Origin: Hymenobacter latericoloratus
Lineage (GTDB): Bacteria; Bacteroidota; Bacteroidia; Cytophagales; Hymenobacteraceae
NCBI RefSeq assembly: GCF_014199535.1
Contig: NZ_JACHNV010000001.1
Location: 124,001 to 188,000, forward strand
DNA length: 64,000 nucleotides
Direction: 5' to 3'
The position numbers and the translations under genes were made by a program. A model generated the notes under the pieces. It made no database searches. It saw only the letters and a program-made list of their open reading frames with translations, and was not told the DNA's origin. Shown here one piece after another: positions 39,412 through 47,912 of this stretch (the stretch's first letter is position 1; every line of letters starts with the position of its first letter).

Positions 39412-41850
39412 ATGCTGCCTCATCTGCCCTTCTTTCCGAATACCAAGGACGCCGCCGATCCGCATCGTCAGGCTTCCCCGCCGGGCCGGGGTAGGGGCTG
39501 GGGGGTAGGGCTGCCGCTGCTGGCGCTGCTGGCTTCCTGCTCGGGCCTCAAGTACATTCCGGAGGGGAGCAAGCTCTACACCGGCAGCACCGTGAGAGTG
39601 AAGTCGGAGAGCACCATCCCGCGCGAGGCCGAACTGACCACGGAGCTGGAGTCGGTGATTACGCCCAAGCCCAACACCTCCTTCCTGGGCATCCGGCCCA
39701 AGCTGTACTTCTGGCACCTGGGCGAGGGCAAAACCAAGGGCCTGGGCCACTGGCTGGCCAACAAGTACGGCGAGAAGCCCGTGCTGCTCAGTCAGGTAGA
39801 TACCCAGAAGGTGAAGGGCCTGATGGTTAACCGCCTCTACAACAACGGTTACTTTCAGCCGGTGGTGCACAGCCGCGTGACCGTGAAGGGCCAGGCCGCC
39901 AGCGTCGATTACACGGCCACGGTGGGCAAGCCCTACACGATTAAGGAGATTTTCTTCCCCGAGGGCGACTCCCTGCTCCCCCGGGCCGTGCGCGCAACCC
40001 AGCCTGGGTCCCTGCTGAAAGTGGGGGAGCCCTACAGCCTGCAGACGTTCACGAATGAGCGCATCCGCATTGATGGAGAGCTGAAAAACCAAGGGTTTTA
40101 CTACTTCAACCCCGACTACATCCTGTTTCAGGTGGACAGCACCCTGAACAACCAGGTAAACGTGTATCTGAAAATCAAGGAGCGTACCCCAGAGCAGGCC
40201 AGCAAGCCCTACCTCCTGAACCGCATCCGGCTGAATACCAGCTACTCGCTGAATGATACCACGCTGAGCGAGCGGCCCATCCGGTACCGCGGGTACATTT
40301 ACTACCCCGATGAGAAGGTGTTCAAGGCCAAGGCCATTACCAACGCTACCTTCATTTACCCCGACAGCCTGTACCGCCGCCGCCGCCAGGACCAGACCCT
40401 GAGCCGCCTCATGAGCCTGGGCACCTTTAAGTACGTGGACGTGGGCTTCCGGCCCGCCCGCCAAAAGCCCGACTCGGCCGGCTACGGCTTCCTGAACTCC
40501 TACGTACGCATGACCCAGCTACCCAAGAAGAGCCTGCGGGCCGAGGTGCTGCTGGTGAGCAAGTCGAACGGGTTTGTGGGGCCGGGCTTCCGGGTGCAGT
40601 TCCGTAACCGCTCGGCCCTGCGCGGGGCCGAGCAACTGCTGGTAAACCTGACGGGCTCCTTCGAAAACCAGCGCCGCAGCAACCAGAACACCATCGGCCT
40701 GACCAGCTACGAGCTGGGCGCCGATGCCCAGCTGCTGGTGCCGCGCCTCATTACGCCGCCCTTCAACATCCGGCTGGTCAACTCCGACTTCCAGCCTCGC
40801 ACCACCTTTGGGGCAGGCATCCGGTCTGTAACCCGCGTGGATGCCTTTACGCAGCAGGGCTTCAACCTCAACTACGGCTATACCTGGAAAACCAAGCTCA
40901 CCAACGAGCAGGAGTTGCGACCCATCGATATTCAGTACCTGCGCCTGAGCAACACCACAAAGGAATTTGACACCCTACTGGTAGAGCGGCCTTTCCTGAA
41001 CAACTCCTTCCGGCAGCAGTTTGTGCTGGCTAGCTCCTACCGCTACACCTATAACCAGCAGACCCAGGAGCAGCGCCGCAACCAGATTTACTTTAGCGGG
41101 GGCATTGAGGTAGCCGGCAACCTGGCTTACCTGGTCAGCTCCCTGACGGGCCAGCAGAAGATAACCAATCCGGATGGCAGCCAGTCGTACACCATCCTGA
41201 ACCAGCCTTTCTCGCAGTACACCAAGGTAGATCTGGAGCTGCGCAACTACTTCCGCACCAGCGCCAACCCTAGCAGCGGCAACAAGTTCGCAACCCGCCT
41301 GCTGATTGGAGCCGGCCTGCCCTACCAGAACGCCCGGGTGCTACCCTACCTGAAGCAGTACGGCATTGGCGGCCCCAACAGCGTGCGGGCCTTTGCCGCC
41401 CGGGGGCTGGGGCCCGGCACCTACCGCACCCCCGCCGCCCGCGAAAACAGCGCCTTCTACGACCAGGTGGGCGACCTGCGCATTGAGGCCAACGCCGAGT
41501 ACCGCCAGGACCTGTTCCCGTACGTGAAGGGTGCCCTGTTTATTGATGCCGGCAACATCTGGCTCATTAACGACGACCCCAGCCGCCAGACCATTGATGA
41601 GAACGGCAACCCCGATGGCAAGAACGGGCAGTTTGCCTTCAATACCTTCCTGAAAGAGCTGGCCGTAGGGGCCGGCGCCGGCCTGCGTATTGATGTGCAG
41701 TTCTTCGTGCTGCGCTTCGACTACGCCTACCCCCTGCGCCTGCCCTACAGCAATACGGAAATCCGGAATCCGCTGAACACGGAGGAGGTGCTGTACAAGA
41801 AAACCCCCGATACCGGCCGCTTCAACATTGCCATCGGCTACCCCTTCTAA
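39412..41850 (+). CDS. BamA/TamA-family outer-membrane lipoprotein, TamB partner (TamL-like)
   Basis: 812 aa. Unusual N-terminus: about 37 residues (MLPHLPFFPNTKDAADPHRQ...) before a lipobox GLPLLALLASC (Cys near 43), so a lipidated Omp85 protein. POTRA-like modules follow (about 55-290; TGSTVRVKSESTIP, DTQKVKGLMVNRLYNNGYFQPVVHSRVTVKGQAASVDYTATVGKPYTIKEIFFPEGDS), then a 16-strand-type barrel (about 390-812) containing QYGIGGPNSVRAFAARGLGPG, the conserved Omp85 loop with the RGF-like motif, and ending NIAIGYPF with a terminal Phe. The lipidated BamA homologue encoded beside tamB has been described in Bacteroidota as TamL. It probably forms an operon with tamB and ends at a strong terminator. 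Confidence 0.9.
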   Translation: MLPHLPFFPNTKDAADPHRQASPPGRGRGWGVGLPLLALLASCSGLKYIPEGSKLYTGSTVRVKSESTIPREAELTTELESVITPKPNTSFLGIRPKLYFWHLGEGKTKGLGHWLANKYGEKPVLLSQVDTQKVKGLMVNRLYNNGYFQPVVHSRVTVKGQAASVDYTATVGKPYTIKEIFFPEGDSLLPRAVRATQPGSLLKVGEPYSLQTFTNERIRIDGELKNQGFYYFNPDYILFQVDSTLNNQVNVYLKIKERTPEQASKPYLLNRIRLNTSYSLNDTTLSERPIRYRGYIYYPDEKVFKAKAITNATFIYPDSLYRRRRQDQTLSRLMSLGTFKYVDVGFRPARQKPDSAGYGFLNSYVRMTQLPKKSLRAEVLLVSKSNGFVGPGFRVQFRNRSALRGAEQLLVNLTGSFENQRRSNQNTIGLTSYELGADAQLLVPRLITPPFNIRLVNSDFQPRTTFGAGIRSVTRVDAFTQQGFNLNYGYTWKTKLTNEQELRPIDIQYLRLSNTTKEFDTLLVERPFLNNSFRQQFVLASSYRYTYNQQTQEQRRNQIYFSGGIEVAGNLAYLVSSLTGQQKITNPDGSQSYTILNQPFSQYTKVDLELRNYFRTSANPSSGNKFATRLLIGAGLPYQNARVLPYLKQYGIGGPNSVRAFAARGLGPGTYRTPAARENSAFYDQVGDLRIEANAEYRQDLFPYVKGALFIDAGNIWLINDDPSRQTIDENGNPDGKNGQFAFNTFLKELAVGAGAGLRIDVQFFVLRFDYAYPLRLPYSNTEIRNPLNTEEVLYKKTPDTGRFNIAIGYPF

Positions 41851-41867
41851 CTCAGGCAACCCACAAG

Positions 41868-41903
41868 AAAAAGCCCGGCTGTTTTCACGGCCGGGCTTTT
41901 TTT
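41868..41903 (+). terminator. Intrinsic terminator of tamB operon
   Basis: 12-bp stem AAAAAGCCCGGC / GCCGGGCTTTTT (41868-41879 and 41890-41901) with further T residues; works on both strands, so also serves the convergent oxidoreductase gene. Confidence 0.9.
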
Positions 41904-41919
41904 GCGGGTGTTTTCGGGG

Positions 41920-44472
41920 CTACGTTTCCACCGCCAAGCGCTGTTCCAGCGGAGCACCTACGGTTTTGCGGGTGGGCACCACGGTTACCACTACAAACTT
42001 GGAGGTAGGCGTGTTGCTGACCTTGGCTACACTGCCCACCGGCACCAGCGGGTTGGCCTCGGGGAAGTAGGCTGACACGTTGCCCTTCGGAATTTCGTAG
42101 GGCACGGCAATGAACTTCTCCACGGTGCGCTGCTCGCCTTTGTAGTGGCTGGTAATGTCGATGAGGTCCTTGGCCTTGATGCCGCGGTCGGCCATGTCCT
42201 GCGGGTTCATGAACAGCACCCGCCGCTCACCGTGCACCCCGCGGTACCGGTCGTTGTAGTCGTAAATGGTGGTGTTGAACTGGTCGTGGCTGCGCACAGT
42301 CATCAGGATCAGCTGGTCGGGCTCCACCTGGAACTTTTCCAGCTCGGTGGTGGTGAAGTTGGCCTTGCCATTTTTGGTCGTGAACTTCCGCTCCCGGGGG
42401 CCGTTGGGCAGGTAGAAGCCGCCGGGCTGCCGCAGCTGCTCATTAAACTTCTCGAAGCCCGGAATCACCCGCGAAATATGGTCCCGGATAACGTCGTAGT
42501 TTTCCGTCATGGCCACCCAGTCGGCAATGTTGGTCCGCTCGCCGAGGGTAGCAATGGCTACCCCACTGATAATCGCCACTTCGCTCATCATCTGGCCTTC
42601 CAGGGGCACCAGCACGCCTTTGTTCTGGCTGACTACCCCCATGGAGTTTTCGCAGGAAGTCATTTGCTGCCCTGATTTCTGCATGTCGATGTCGGCGTGG
42701 GTGAAGCAAGGCAGGAGCAGGCTGGTTTCGCCGGTGGTCAGGTGGCCGCGGTTGAGCTTGGTGCCTACAAACACGGTCAGCTTCTGCTTGCGCATCCCCT
42801 CGGCAATTACTTCGGTATCGGGGCCGGCCGCCAGCAGGTTGCCGCCCAGGCTGAAGAACACCTTGGTTTTGCCCTTGTACATGGCCTTAATGGCCTCCAC
42901 GGTGTCGTAGCCGTGCTCGTAGGGCGGCGTGAAGTTGAACTCCTTGCCCAGAGCATCCTGAAACTCTTTGGTCGGCTGCTCCCAGATGCCCATCGTCCGG
43001 TCGCCCTGCACGTTGGAGTGGCCGCGCACCGGGCAGGTGCCCGCGCCGGGCTTGCCGATGGCGCCCTTCATCAGGTGCAGGTTCACGATTTCCTGCACGG
43101 TTTGCACCCCCTGGCGCTGCTGGGTTACGCCCATGGCCCAGCACGTGATAATCTTTTGCTTGCGGGCCAGCAGGTTGGCGGCTTCCAGCAGTTTCTCGCG
43201 CGAGATGCCGCTGAGCTCCTCAATATCTTCCCAGGAAGTGTTGCGGATGTTTTGCTCAAACGACTCAAAGCCCGTGGTGTACTCAGCAATGAAGCCCCGG
43301 TCTACTACCTGGCCGGGGTTCATGTCCTCGGCCTCGAAGAGGTGCTTCATGATGCCGCGCAGCAGGGCCATGTCGCCGTTTACCCGCACCTGCAGAAACA
43401 GGTCGGTGATTTGGGTGCCGTCGCCGAGCAAGGCCCCCAGCGCTTTGATGGGATTCATGAAATCCTGCGGATTCTTGAAATTCATCAGGCCGGCTTCCAG
43501 CAGCGGGTTCACCGAAATGATTTTGGCGCCGTTCTTCTTGGCCTTTTGCAGGGCCGTGAGCATGCGCGGATGGTTGGTGCCTGGGTTCTGCCCAATGATA
43601 AGGATGACCTCGGCCTCGTAGATGTCGTTGAGCGTAACGGAGCCTTTACCCAGGCCTAAGGTCGGGCTCAGGCCGGCGCCGCTGCTCTCGTGGCACATGT
43701 TGGAGCAGTCGGGCAGGTTGTTGGTGCCCAGCATTTTGGCGAACAGCTGAAACAGGAAGGCCGGCTCGTTGGGCACCTTGCCCGAGGTGTAGAACACGGC
43801 CTCATCGGGCGAGTCCAGGGCGTTCAGGTTGTCGGCAATCAGCTGGAAGGCGTCGGGCCAGGCAATGGGCGAGTAATGGTTGTCGCCGGGGCGCTTCACC
43901 AGGGGGTGGGTCAGGCGGCCGGCGTTGTTCTGGTCCCGGTCCGTCATCTTGGAAAGCTCCGCCAGGCTGTGCTGGGCAAAGAACTCGGGGCCGGCCGGCT
44001 TGCTGTCGGCATCCGAGGCGGAGGCTTTGGCGCCGTTCTCGCAGAACTCCGCCACCGAGCGGTGGTCGTCGGGGTCGGGCCAGGCGCAGCTGGAGCAGTC
44101 GAAGCCGTCCTTCTGGTTCATCTTCAGCAGCACCTGCGTGCCGCGCGACACGCCGCTTTCGCCCCAGCTGAACTCCATGGACTTGAGCACGGCCGTGACG
44201 CCGGCCGCTACCGTAGCGCGCTGCTCCAGGCGCAGGCCCGTGGGCGCCTCCGGGGGCTGGGCCAGAATGGGGTGGTGATATTTCGCGTTGGCCACGTCGG
44301 GGGCGGGAATTACCGACTCGTCGCGCTCGTGCTGCGGATCGGGGCGGTAGTGGTCGTTGGTGGGGGCTGCGCCCTGATCGGGCCGCTCACCACTTTTGGG
44401 TACGTTGTTTTCGGCGGCCTGCTGATGCGTTTTGCCAGCCTTGCCGGGGTCGTTGATGGGGGATTCTTCCAT
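41920..44472 (-). CDS. FdhF/YdeP-family molybdopterin oxidoreductase
   Basis: 850 aa. Mo-bis-MGD enzyme of the CO dehydrogenase/DMSO reductase superfamily in its YdeP branch. A disordered, charged stretch (1-75) precedes the motif GFDCSSCAWPDPD (Cys126, Cys129), which takes the place of the usual [4Fe-4S] ligands. A further DCSNMCHESSG (about 256-264) and LNDIYEAEVILIIGQNPGTNHPR mark the cofactor-binding domain; IGKPGAGTCPVRGHSNVQGDRTMGI and the C-terminal MTVRSHDQFNTTIYDYNDRYRGV bind the second MGD. Cytoplasmic (no Tat signal). Electron partner and substrate are unknown; YdeP has been linked to acid resistance in enterobacteria. It is followed upstream by a DUF7009-like gene and fdhD, fitting a formate-dehydrogenase-like maturation need. 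Confidence 0.92.
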   Translation of the reverse strand: MEESPINDPGKAGKTHQQAAENNVPKSGERPDQGAAPTNDHYRPDPQHERDESVIPAPDVANAKYHHPILAQPPEAPTGLRLEQRATVAAGVTAVLKSMEFSWGESGVSRGTQVLLKMNQKDGFDCSSCAWPDPDDHRSVAEFCENGAKASASDADSKPAGPEFFAQHSLAELSKMTDRDQNNAGRLTHPLVKRPGDNHYSPIAWPDAFQLIADNLNALDSPDEAVFYTSGKVPNEPAFLFQLFAKMLGTNNLPDCSNMCHESSGAGLSPTLGLGKGSVTLNDIYEAEVILIIGQNPGTNHPRMLTALQKAKKNGAKIISVNPLLEAGLMNFKNPQDFMNPIKALGALLGDGTQITDLFLQVRVNGDMALLRGIMKHLFEAEDMNPGQVVDRGFIAEYTTGFESFEQNIRNTSWEDIEELSGISREKLLEAANLLARKQKIITCWAMGVTQQRQGVQTVQEIVNLHLMKGAIGKPGAGTCPVRGHSNVQGDRTMGIWEQPTKEFQDALGKEFNFTPPYEHGYDTVEAIKAMYKGKTKVFFSLGGNLLAAGPDTEVIAEGMRKQKLTVFVGTKLNRGHLTTGETSLLLPCFTHADIDMQKSGQQMTSCENSMGVVSQNKGVLVPLEGQMMSEVAIISGVAIATLGERTNIADWVAMTENYDVIRDHISRVIPGFEKFNEQLRQPGGFYLPNGPRERKFTTKNGKANFTTTELEKFQVEPDQLILMTVRSHDQFNTTIYDYNDRYRGVHGERRVLFMNPQDMADRGIKAKDLIDITSHYKGEQRTVEKFIAVPYEIPKGNVSAYFPEANPLVPVGSVAKVSNTPTSKFVVVTVVPTRKTVGAPLEQRLAVET

Positions 44473-44761
44473 AACAAGTCAGAACAAAAGGAAAGTGAAA
44501 GACCCAGGCACTCCGGGCCGCCAGGTTTTTTATGGTAAGTCAGAAGCCCAGCCAGGCAGGCCGTGGTTTTCGGTTGAAATCAGGAGGCCCGGCTGATGCG
44601 TGAGCAAAGCAGTTTCGTACCCCCCGTGTTCCTCCAACCGCTCTGGCCGGTTTATGTTGGTTTTCAGGCGGAATGCTACCGTTTGTCAGACGCAAAAACG
44701 CCCGCTGGGGTTACTGTGCCCCGCCTAAGAGGCACTGTACGGCGGCAGACGGCGCCAGGCG
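44473..44761. other. Spacer between YdeP-type gene and DUF7009-like gene
   Basis: About 290 bp; no gene, promoter match or terminator stood out. Confidence 0.4.
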
Positions 44762-45085
44762 CTAGTGCTGGCAGTCCAGGTCCTTTTCAATCAGGATTTT
44801 CAGCGGGCGGTCATCGGCCACCATAAGGGTAGCGGAAATGCCATTTTGGTCGGTGGTAGTCCAGTGCGAAGCCAAGGCGGCGGGCACCTTCACGGTAATG
44901 GCTCCGGCCCCGTAGGTTACCCGAAACTCTTCGTTTTCAGTGCGTTCCAGGGCGTAGGTCAGACTGTCGGTATCGGTGGGGCCCAGGGGAACCACGGCCG
45001 CTACCCGCCCGGCGTCGGCGAAGTGCTGTACTTCTTCCTCGGAAAGCCGAAGGCGAAGCGAGTTATCTTCAATACGAAGTTTCAT
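44762..45085 (-). CDS. DUF7009-like small protein next to fdhD
   Basis: 107 aa from ATG 45085 (MKLRIEDNSLRLRLSEEEVQHFADAGRVAAVVPLG); the longer frame adds 49 low-complexity Pro-rich residues and was rejected. Beta-rich, soluble: LTYALERTENEEFRVTYGAGAITVKVPAALASHWTTTDQNGISATLMVADDRPLKILIEKDLDCQH. The ending LKILIEKDFxCLH-like motif and the MKLRIxxNSLRLRLSxxEV start recur in small proteins found beside Mo-enzyme genes (DUF7009); I rely on memory for this. It lies between the oxidoreductase and fdhD, all on the minus strand, so it may be an accessory factor. Function unknown. Confidence 0.75.
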   Translation of the reverse strand: MKLRIEDNSLRLRLSEEEVQHFADAGRVAAVVPLGPTDTDSLTYALERTENEEFRVTYGAGAITVKVPAALASHWTTTDQNGISATLMVADDRPLKILIEKDLDCQH

Positions 45086-45204
45086 GGAGCAAAAGGGTTT
45101 ACCTCTCAGACGAGGCCTGGCCGCCGGATGTTGCGGCGGCGTTGGGGGTATAGCTGGCGAGCCACCCGGTCCAACGGGCTTTGCCCGCCGGACCGGGGTA
45201 GGCG

Positions 45205-46080
45205 TTATTTGCTGGGTTGCTGCAGGCGCCACTCGTGGCAGTACACGTTGTAGCGGTTCTGGCGCACGAAGCCGCAGAGCGTCATGCCAAAATTCTGGGC
45301 GGCCGATACAGCCAGGGAGGAGGGCGCCCCCACGGCCGCCAGCACCGGAATACCGGCCACGGCGGCCTTCTGCACCAGCTCAAACGAAGCCCGGCCACTC
45401 ACCAGCAACACCGCGTTGTGCAGGGGTAGCAGCTCCTGAAACAGGGCCGCGCCAATTACTTTGTCCAGGGCATTGTGCCGGCCCACGTCTTCGCGCAGCA
45501 GCAGCAGCTCGCCTTCGGCCGAAAACAGGGCCGCCGCGTGCAGGCCGCCGGTTTGCTCAAACAGGGCCTGGGCCGCCCGCTGCCGCTCGGGCAGCTGGTG
45601 TATTACGGCCGGGTCTAGGTAAGGGCCCGCTTTAGGCAGCACCGGGCAGGCGGCGGCGTGCACGGCCTCGATGCTGGTTTTGCCGCAGACGCCGCAGCTG
45701 CTGCTGGTGTAGAAGTGGCGCTCCAGGCGGGGCATATCCACGGCGGCGGTGGGGGCCAGCTCGGCGCGCACCACGTTTTCGCGCTCTTCTTCCTTCTTTA
45801 CATCGGGGCAGTAGATGACGCCGTGCACATCCTGCCGCCCCCGGATAATACCCTCCGTGAGCAGAAAGCCCGCCGCCAACTCAAAGTCGTGGCCCGGCGT
45901 GCGCATGGTGATGGACAAGGTGCGGTGCTCCCGCTGCCCCACCGGCCCGTAGCCCACCCTGATTTCCAGGGGCTCTTCGGCGGCCAGCACATCGGAGGCA
46001 GTCGTCATGTCGGGGCCCTGCACTTTGTGCACGGTCACGTAGTCGTAGGAGGTAGGGGGCAGGAAAACGGGAGCGGACAC
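45205..46080 (-). CDS. fdhD: Formate dehydrogenase accessory sulfurtransferase FdhD
   Basis: 291 aa from a GTG at 46080 (MSAPVFLPPTSYDYVTVHKVQG). A TTG at 46131 would extend it by 17 residues toward the repeat leader; ATG 46008 would cut into the conserved start. Family motifs: AAEEPLEIRVGY, LSITMRTPGHDFELAAGFLLTEGII, SSSCGVCGK with the catalytic Cys129/Cys132, LLLREDVGRHNALDKVIGAAL, and VSGRASFELVQKAAVAGIPVLAAVGAPSSLAV. FdhD moves sulfur from IscS to the Mo-cofactor of formate dehydrogenases and related enzymes, so the YdeP-type oxidoreductase 0.7 kb downstream is the probable client. Transcribed away from the moeB-like gene. Confidence 0.92.
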   Translation of the reverse strand: MSAPVFLPPTSYDYVTVHKVQGPDMTTASDVLAAEEPLEIRVGYGPVGQREHRTLSITMRTPGHDFELAAGFLLTEGIIRGRQDVHGVIYCPDVKKEEERENVVRAELAPTAAVDMPRLERHFYTSSSCGVCGKTSIEAVHAAACPVLPKAGPYLDPAVIHQLPERQRAAQALFEQTGGLHAAALFSAEGELLLLREDVGRHNALDKVIGAALFQELLPLHNAVLLVSGRASFELVQKAAVAGIPVLAAVGAPSSLAVSAAQNFGMTLCGFVRQNRYNVYCHEWRLQQPSK

Positions 46081-46186
46081 GGCAGGGAGGAGAGGGTGAG
46101 AAGAACGGCCGCCAGCAGCGGCGCCCAGCAAGCCAGACGCAGGCCCGGCGGCATTTGTTTAACCTTATGACCCGGAAGTAGGTTTG

Positions 46187-46449
46187 AGGAAGTGACAGGT
46201 GAATCGTGACAGGTGACAGGTGATGAGGTGACAGGTGAATGGTGATGAGGTAAAGGGTGACCGGTGACAAGGAAATAGTCCCGACACCGAATATTTTCAC
46301 CTATCACCTCCTCACCTATCACCTCCTCACCTATCACCTTCTCACCTGTCACCTGTCACCTGTCACCTGTCACCTGTCACTTCCTCACCTCATCACCTCA
46401 TCACCTCATCACCTCATCACCTGTCACGATTCACCTGTCACCTGTCACC
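46187..46449. repeat. Large inverted array of CACCTnn heptamer/octamer repeats
   Basis: Divergent spacer between fdhD and the MoeB-like gene. The left arm (46187-46270) holds GTGACAGGT-type units. The right arm (46296-46449) holds three arrays of the complement: alternating CACCTAT / CACCTCCT (46299-46340), CACCTGT about five times (46343-46380) and CACCTCAT about four times (46386-46420), and finally CACCTGTCACGATTCACCTGT. The best pairing is 25 bp perfect (46192-46216 with 46417-46441). In both genes' own sense the leader reads CACCTNN. Confidence 0.9.
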
Positions 46450-46452
46450 CTT

Positions 46453-47559
46453 ATGCTTACCGCCGAAGAACGCCAGATTTACCGCCGCCACCTGCAGTTA
46501 CCCGAAATAGGTGAGGCCGGGCAGGAGAAGCTGAAAAGTGCCCGCGTGCTGGTGGTAGGGGCCGGTGGACTGGGCTGCCCCATTCTGCAGTACCTGGCCG
46601 CGGCGGGGGTAGGCACCCTGGGCATTGTGGATGCCGACACCGTGGACCGCAGCAACCTGCAGCGCCAGATTCTGTACGGCCCCGCCGACCTGGGCCAGCC
46701 GAAGGCCGAAGCCGCCGCCCGGGCCGTGAAGCGCATTAACCCCCTGGTGCACACGGAGGTGCACAGCTGCCGGGCCCGGCTGGGCAACGTGCGTGAGCTG
46801 GTCAGTAAGTATGATGTGGTAGTAGATGGCTCCGACAACTTCCCTACCCGCTACCTGCTCAACGATGCCTGCGTGAGCCTGGGCCGCCCGCTGGTATCGG
46901 GGGCTATTTACAAGTTCGAGGGGCAGGTATCAGTGTTCAACTACCAGAACGGGCCCACCTACCGCTGCCTGTTTCCGCAGCCGCCTTCGGCCCAGGAGGC
47001 GCCCAACTGCGACGCCACCGGGGTGCTGGGCGTGCTGCCCGGCCTGGTAGGCACTGCCCAGGCCACTGAAACCCTGAAAGTTATTCTGGGCCTGGGCGAA
47101 GTGCTGAGCGGGCGCCTCTGGCTGTTCGACGCCCTCACCTTCCAGACCCGCACCCTCAAGTTTGCCCGCCGCCCCGAGCAGGCCGCCATCCACCTCGACA
47201 CGGCCGACACCCGCGACTACGCCGACCTGTGCGGAGCCGGAGTACGCAGTATTTCCGCGGCCGAGCTGCAGCAGCAGCTGGAGTCGGGCCAGCCGCCCTT
47301 CCTGCTGGATGTGCGCGAGCCCCACGAGTTTGCCGCCGGCCACCTGCCCGGGGCTACCTCCCTCCCCCTCAGCAGCCTGGAAAAAGGTGTGGCCACCCTC
47401 CCCAAGCAGCACCCGGTAGTGGTGTACTGCCGCTCCGGCCGCCGCAGCCAGCAAGCCGTGGAGCGCCTGCAAACCGAGTTCGGCTTTGGTAACCTCCTCA
47501 ACCTCAGCGGCGGGATTCTGGCCTGGGAGGAAAGCGAGGAAGCCGTAGTAAAAAGCTAA
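46453..47559 (+). CDS. moeB: MoeB/ThiF-family adenylyltransferase with C-terminal rhodanese domain
   Basis: 368 aa. Residues 1-250 form an E1-like domain: LTAEERQIYRRHLQLPEIGEAGQEKL start, ATP loop VVGAGGLGCPILQYLAAAGVG (about 33-53), DADTVDRSNLQRQILY, and the PNCDATGVLGVLPG segment with Cys186. The C-terminal rhodanese domain (about 265-365) has the active-site loop VVYCRSGRRS, Cys326. Such fusions resemble MOCS3/Uba4, which adenylate and then thiolate the C-terminal Gly-Gly of MoaD or ThiS. MoaD and MoaE lie 10 kb away, so MPT-synthase sulfuration is the likely task; thiamine synthesis cannot be ruled out. The zinc-binding CxxC pairs of E. coli MoeB are not evident. The start codon is 3 bp after a repeat array. 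Confidence 0.88.
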   Translation: MLTAEERQIYRRHLQLPEIGEAGQEKLKSARVLVVGAGGLGCPILQYLAAAGVGTLGIVDADTVDRSNLQRQILYGPADLGQPKAEAAARAVKRINPLVHTEVHSCRARLGNVRELVSKYDVVVDGSDNFPTRYLLNDACVSLGRPLVSGAIYKFEGQVSVFNYQNGPTYRCLFPQPPSAQEAPNCDATGVLGVLPGLVGTAQATETLKVILGLGEVLSGRLWLFDALTFQTRTLKFARRPEQAAIHLDTADTRDYADLCGAGVRSISAAELQQQLESGQPPFLLDVREPHEFAAGHLPGATSLPLSSLEKGVATLPKQHPVVVYCRSGRRSQQAVERLQTEFGFGNLLNLSGGILAWEESEEAVVKS

Positions 47560-47912
47560 GCGGGCCGAAAGAAATCATGTCAACCCAAGCACAATGTGCT
47601 GAAGCTTTTATCAGAACGTAGTTCCTCTTCAGAAGAAAGAGTAAGGTGGTTGAATGAAACACCCCCGCACGTCATGTCTCGTCCAGCCCGACATGACAGG
47701 TGAGAACAGGCTTACTTTTGGTGTTTCAGGCACTTCTGCCTCTCATTGCTTGATGCGCAACATTGCCTAAGGAAAAAGAGCCAGCTGTAGATTTTGCCAT
47801 TGGTTGTGCTTCCCGGCCTGGGTAGCTGTCATTCTGCATTCCTGCCCTGCCTGCCTTCTGCAGCTGCTTTGCTTCTTCCCGTTTCCTACCCCTCCCACAC
47901 TCGCAAACCCGA
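47560..47912 (+). promoter_or_regulatory. Regulatory spacer upstream of molybdate transporter
   Basis: Contains an inverted repeat GTCATGTC / GACATGAC (47671-47678 and 47690-47697) ending 15 bp before TACTTTTG (47713-47720), an exact -7 consensus. The repeat would overlie the -33 region and is a candidate operator. The leader to the ATG would be about 185 nt. A TGTCATTC half-site near 47827 resembles the dispersed hairpin family. No gene. Confidence 0.5.

Noticed and set aside
42697..43659. 320-codon open frame antisense to the YdeP-type gene
   Set aside because: Shadow frame; no motif, and the sense gene is well supported.
46296..46449. CRISPR-like array
   Set aside because: Units are 7-8 bp with no spacers of constant length, and there are no cas genes.
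46930..47040. Loss of MoeB zinc-binding cysteines as a defect
   Set aside because: Many MoeB/ThiF-rhodanese proteins of this group appear to lack the CxxC pairs; adenylation and catalytic Cys motifs are intact.
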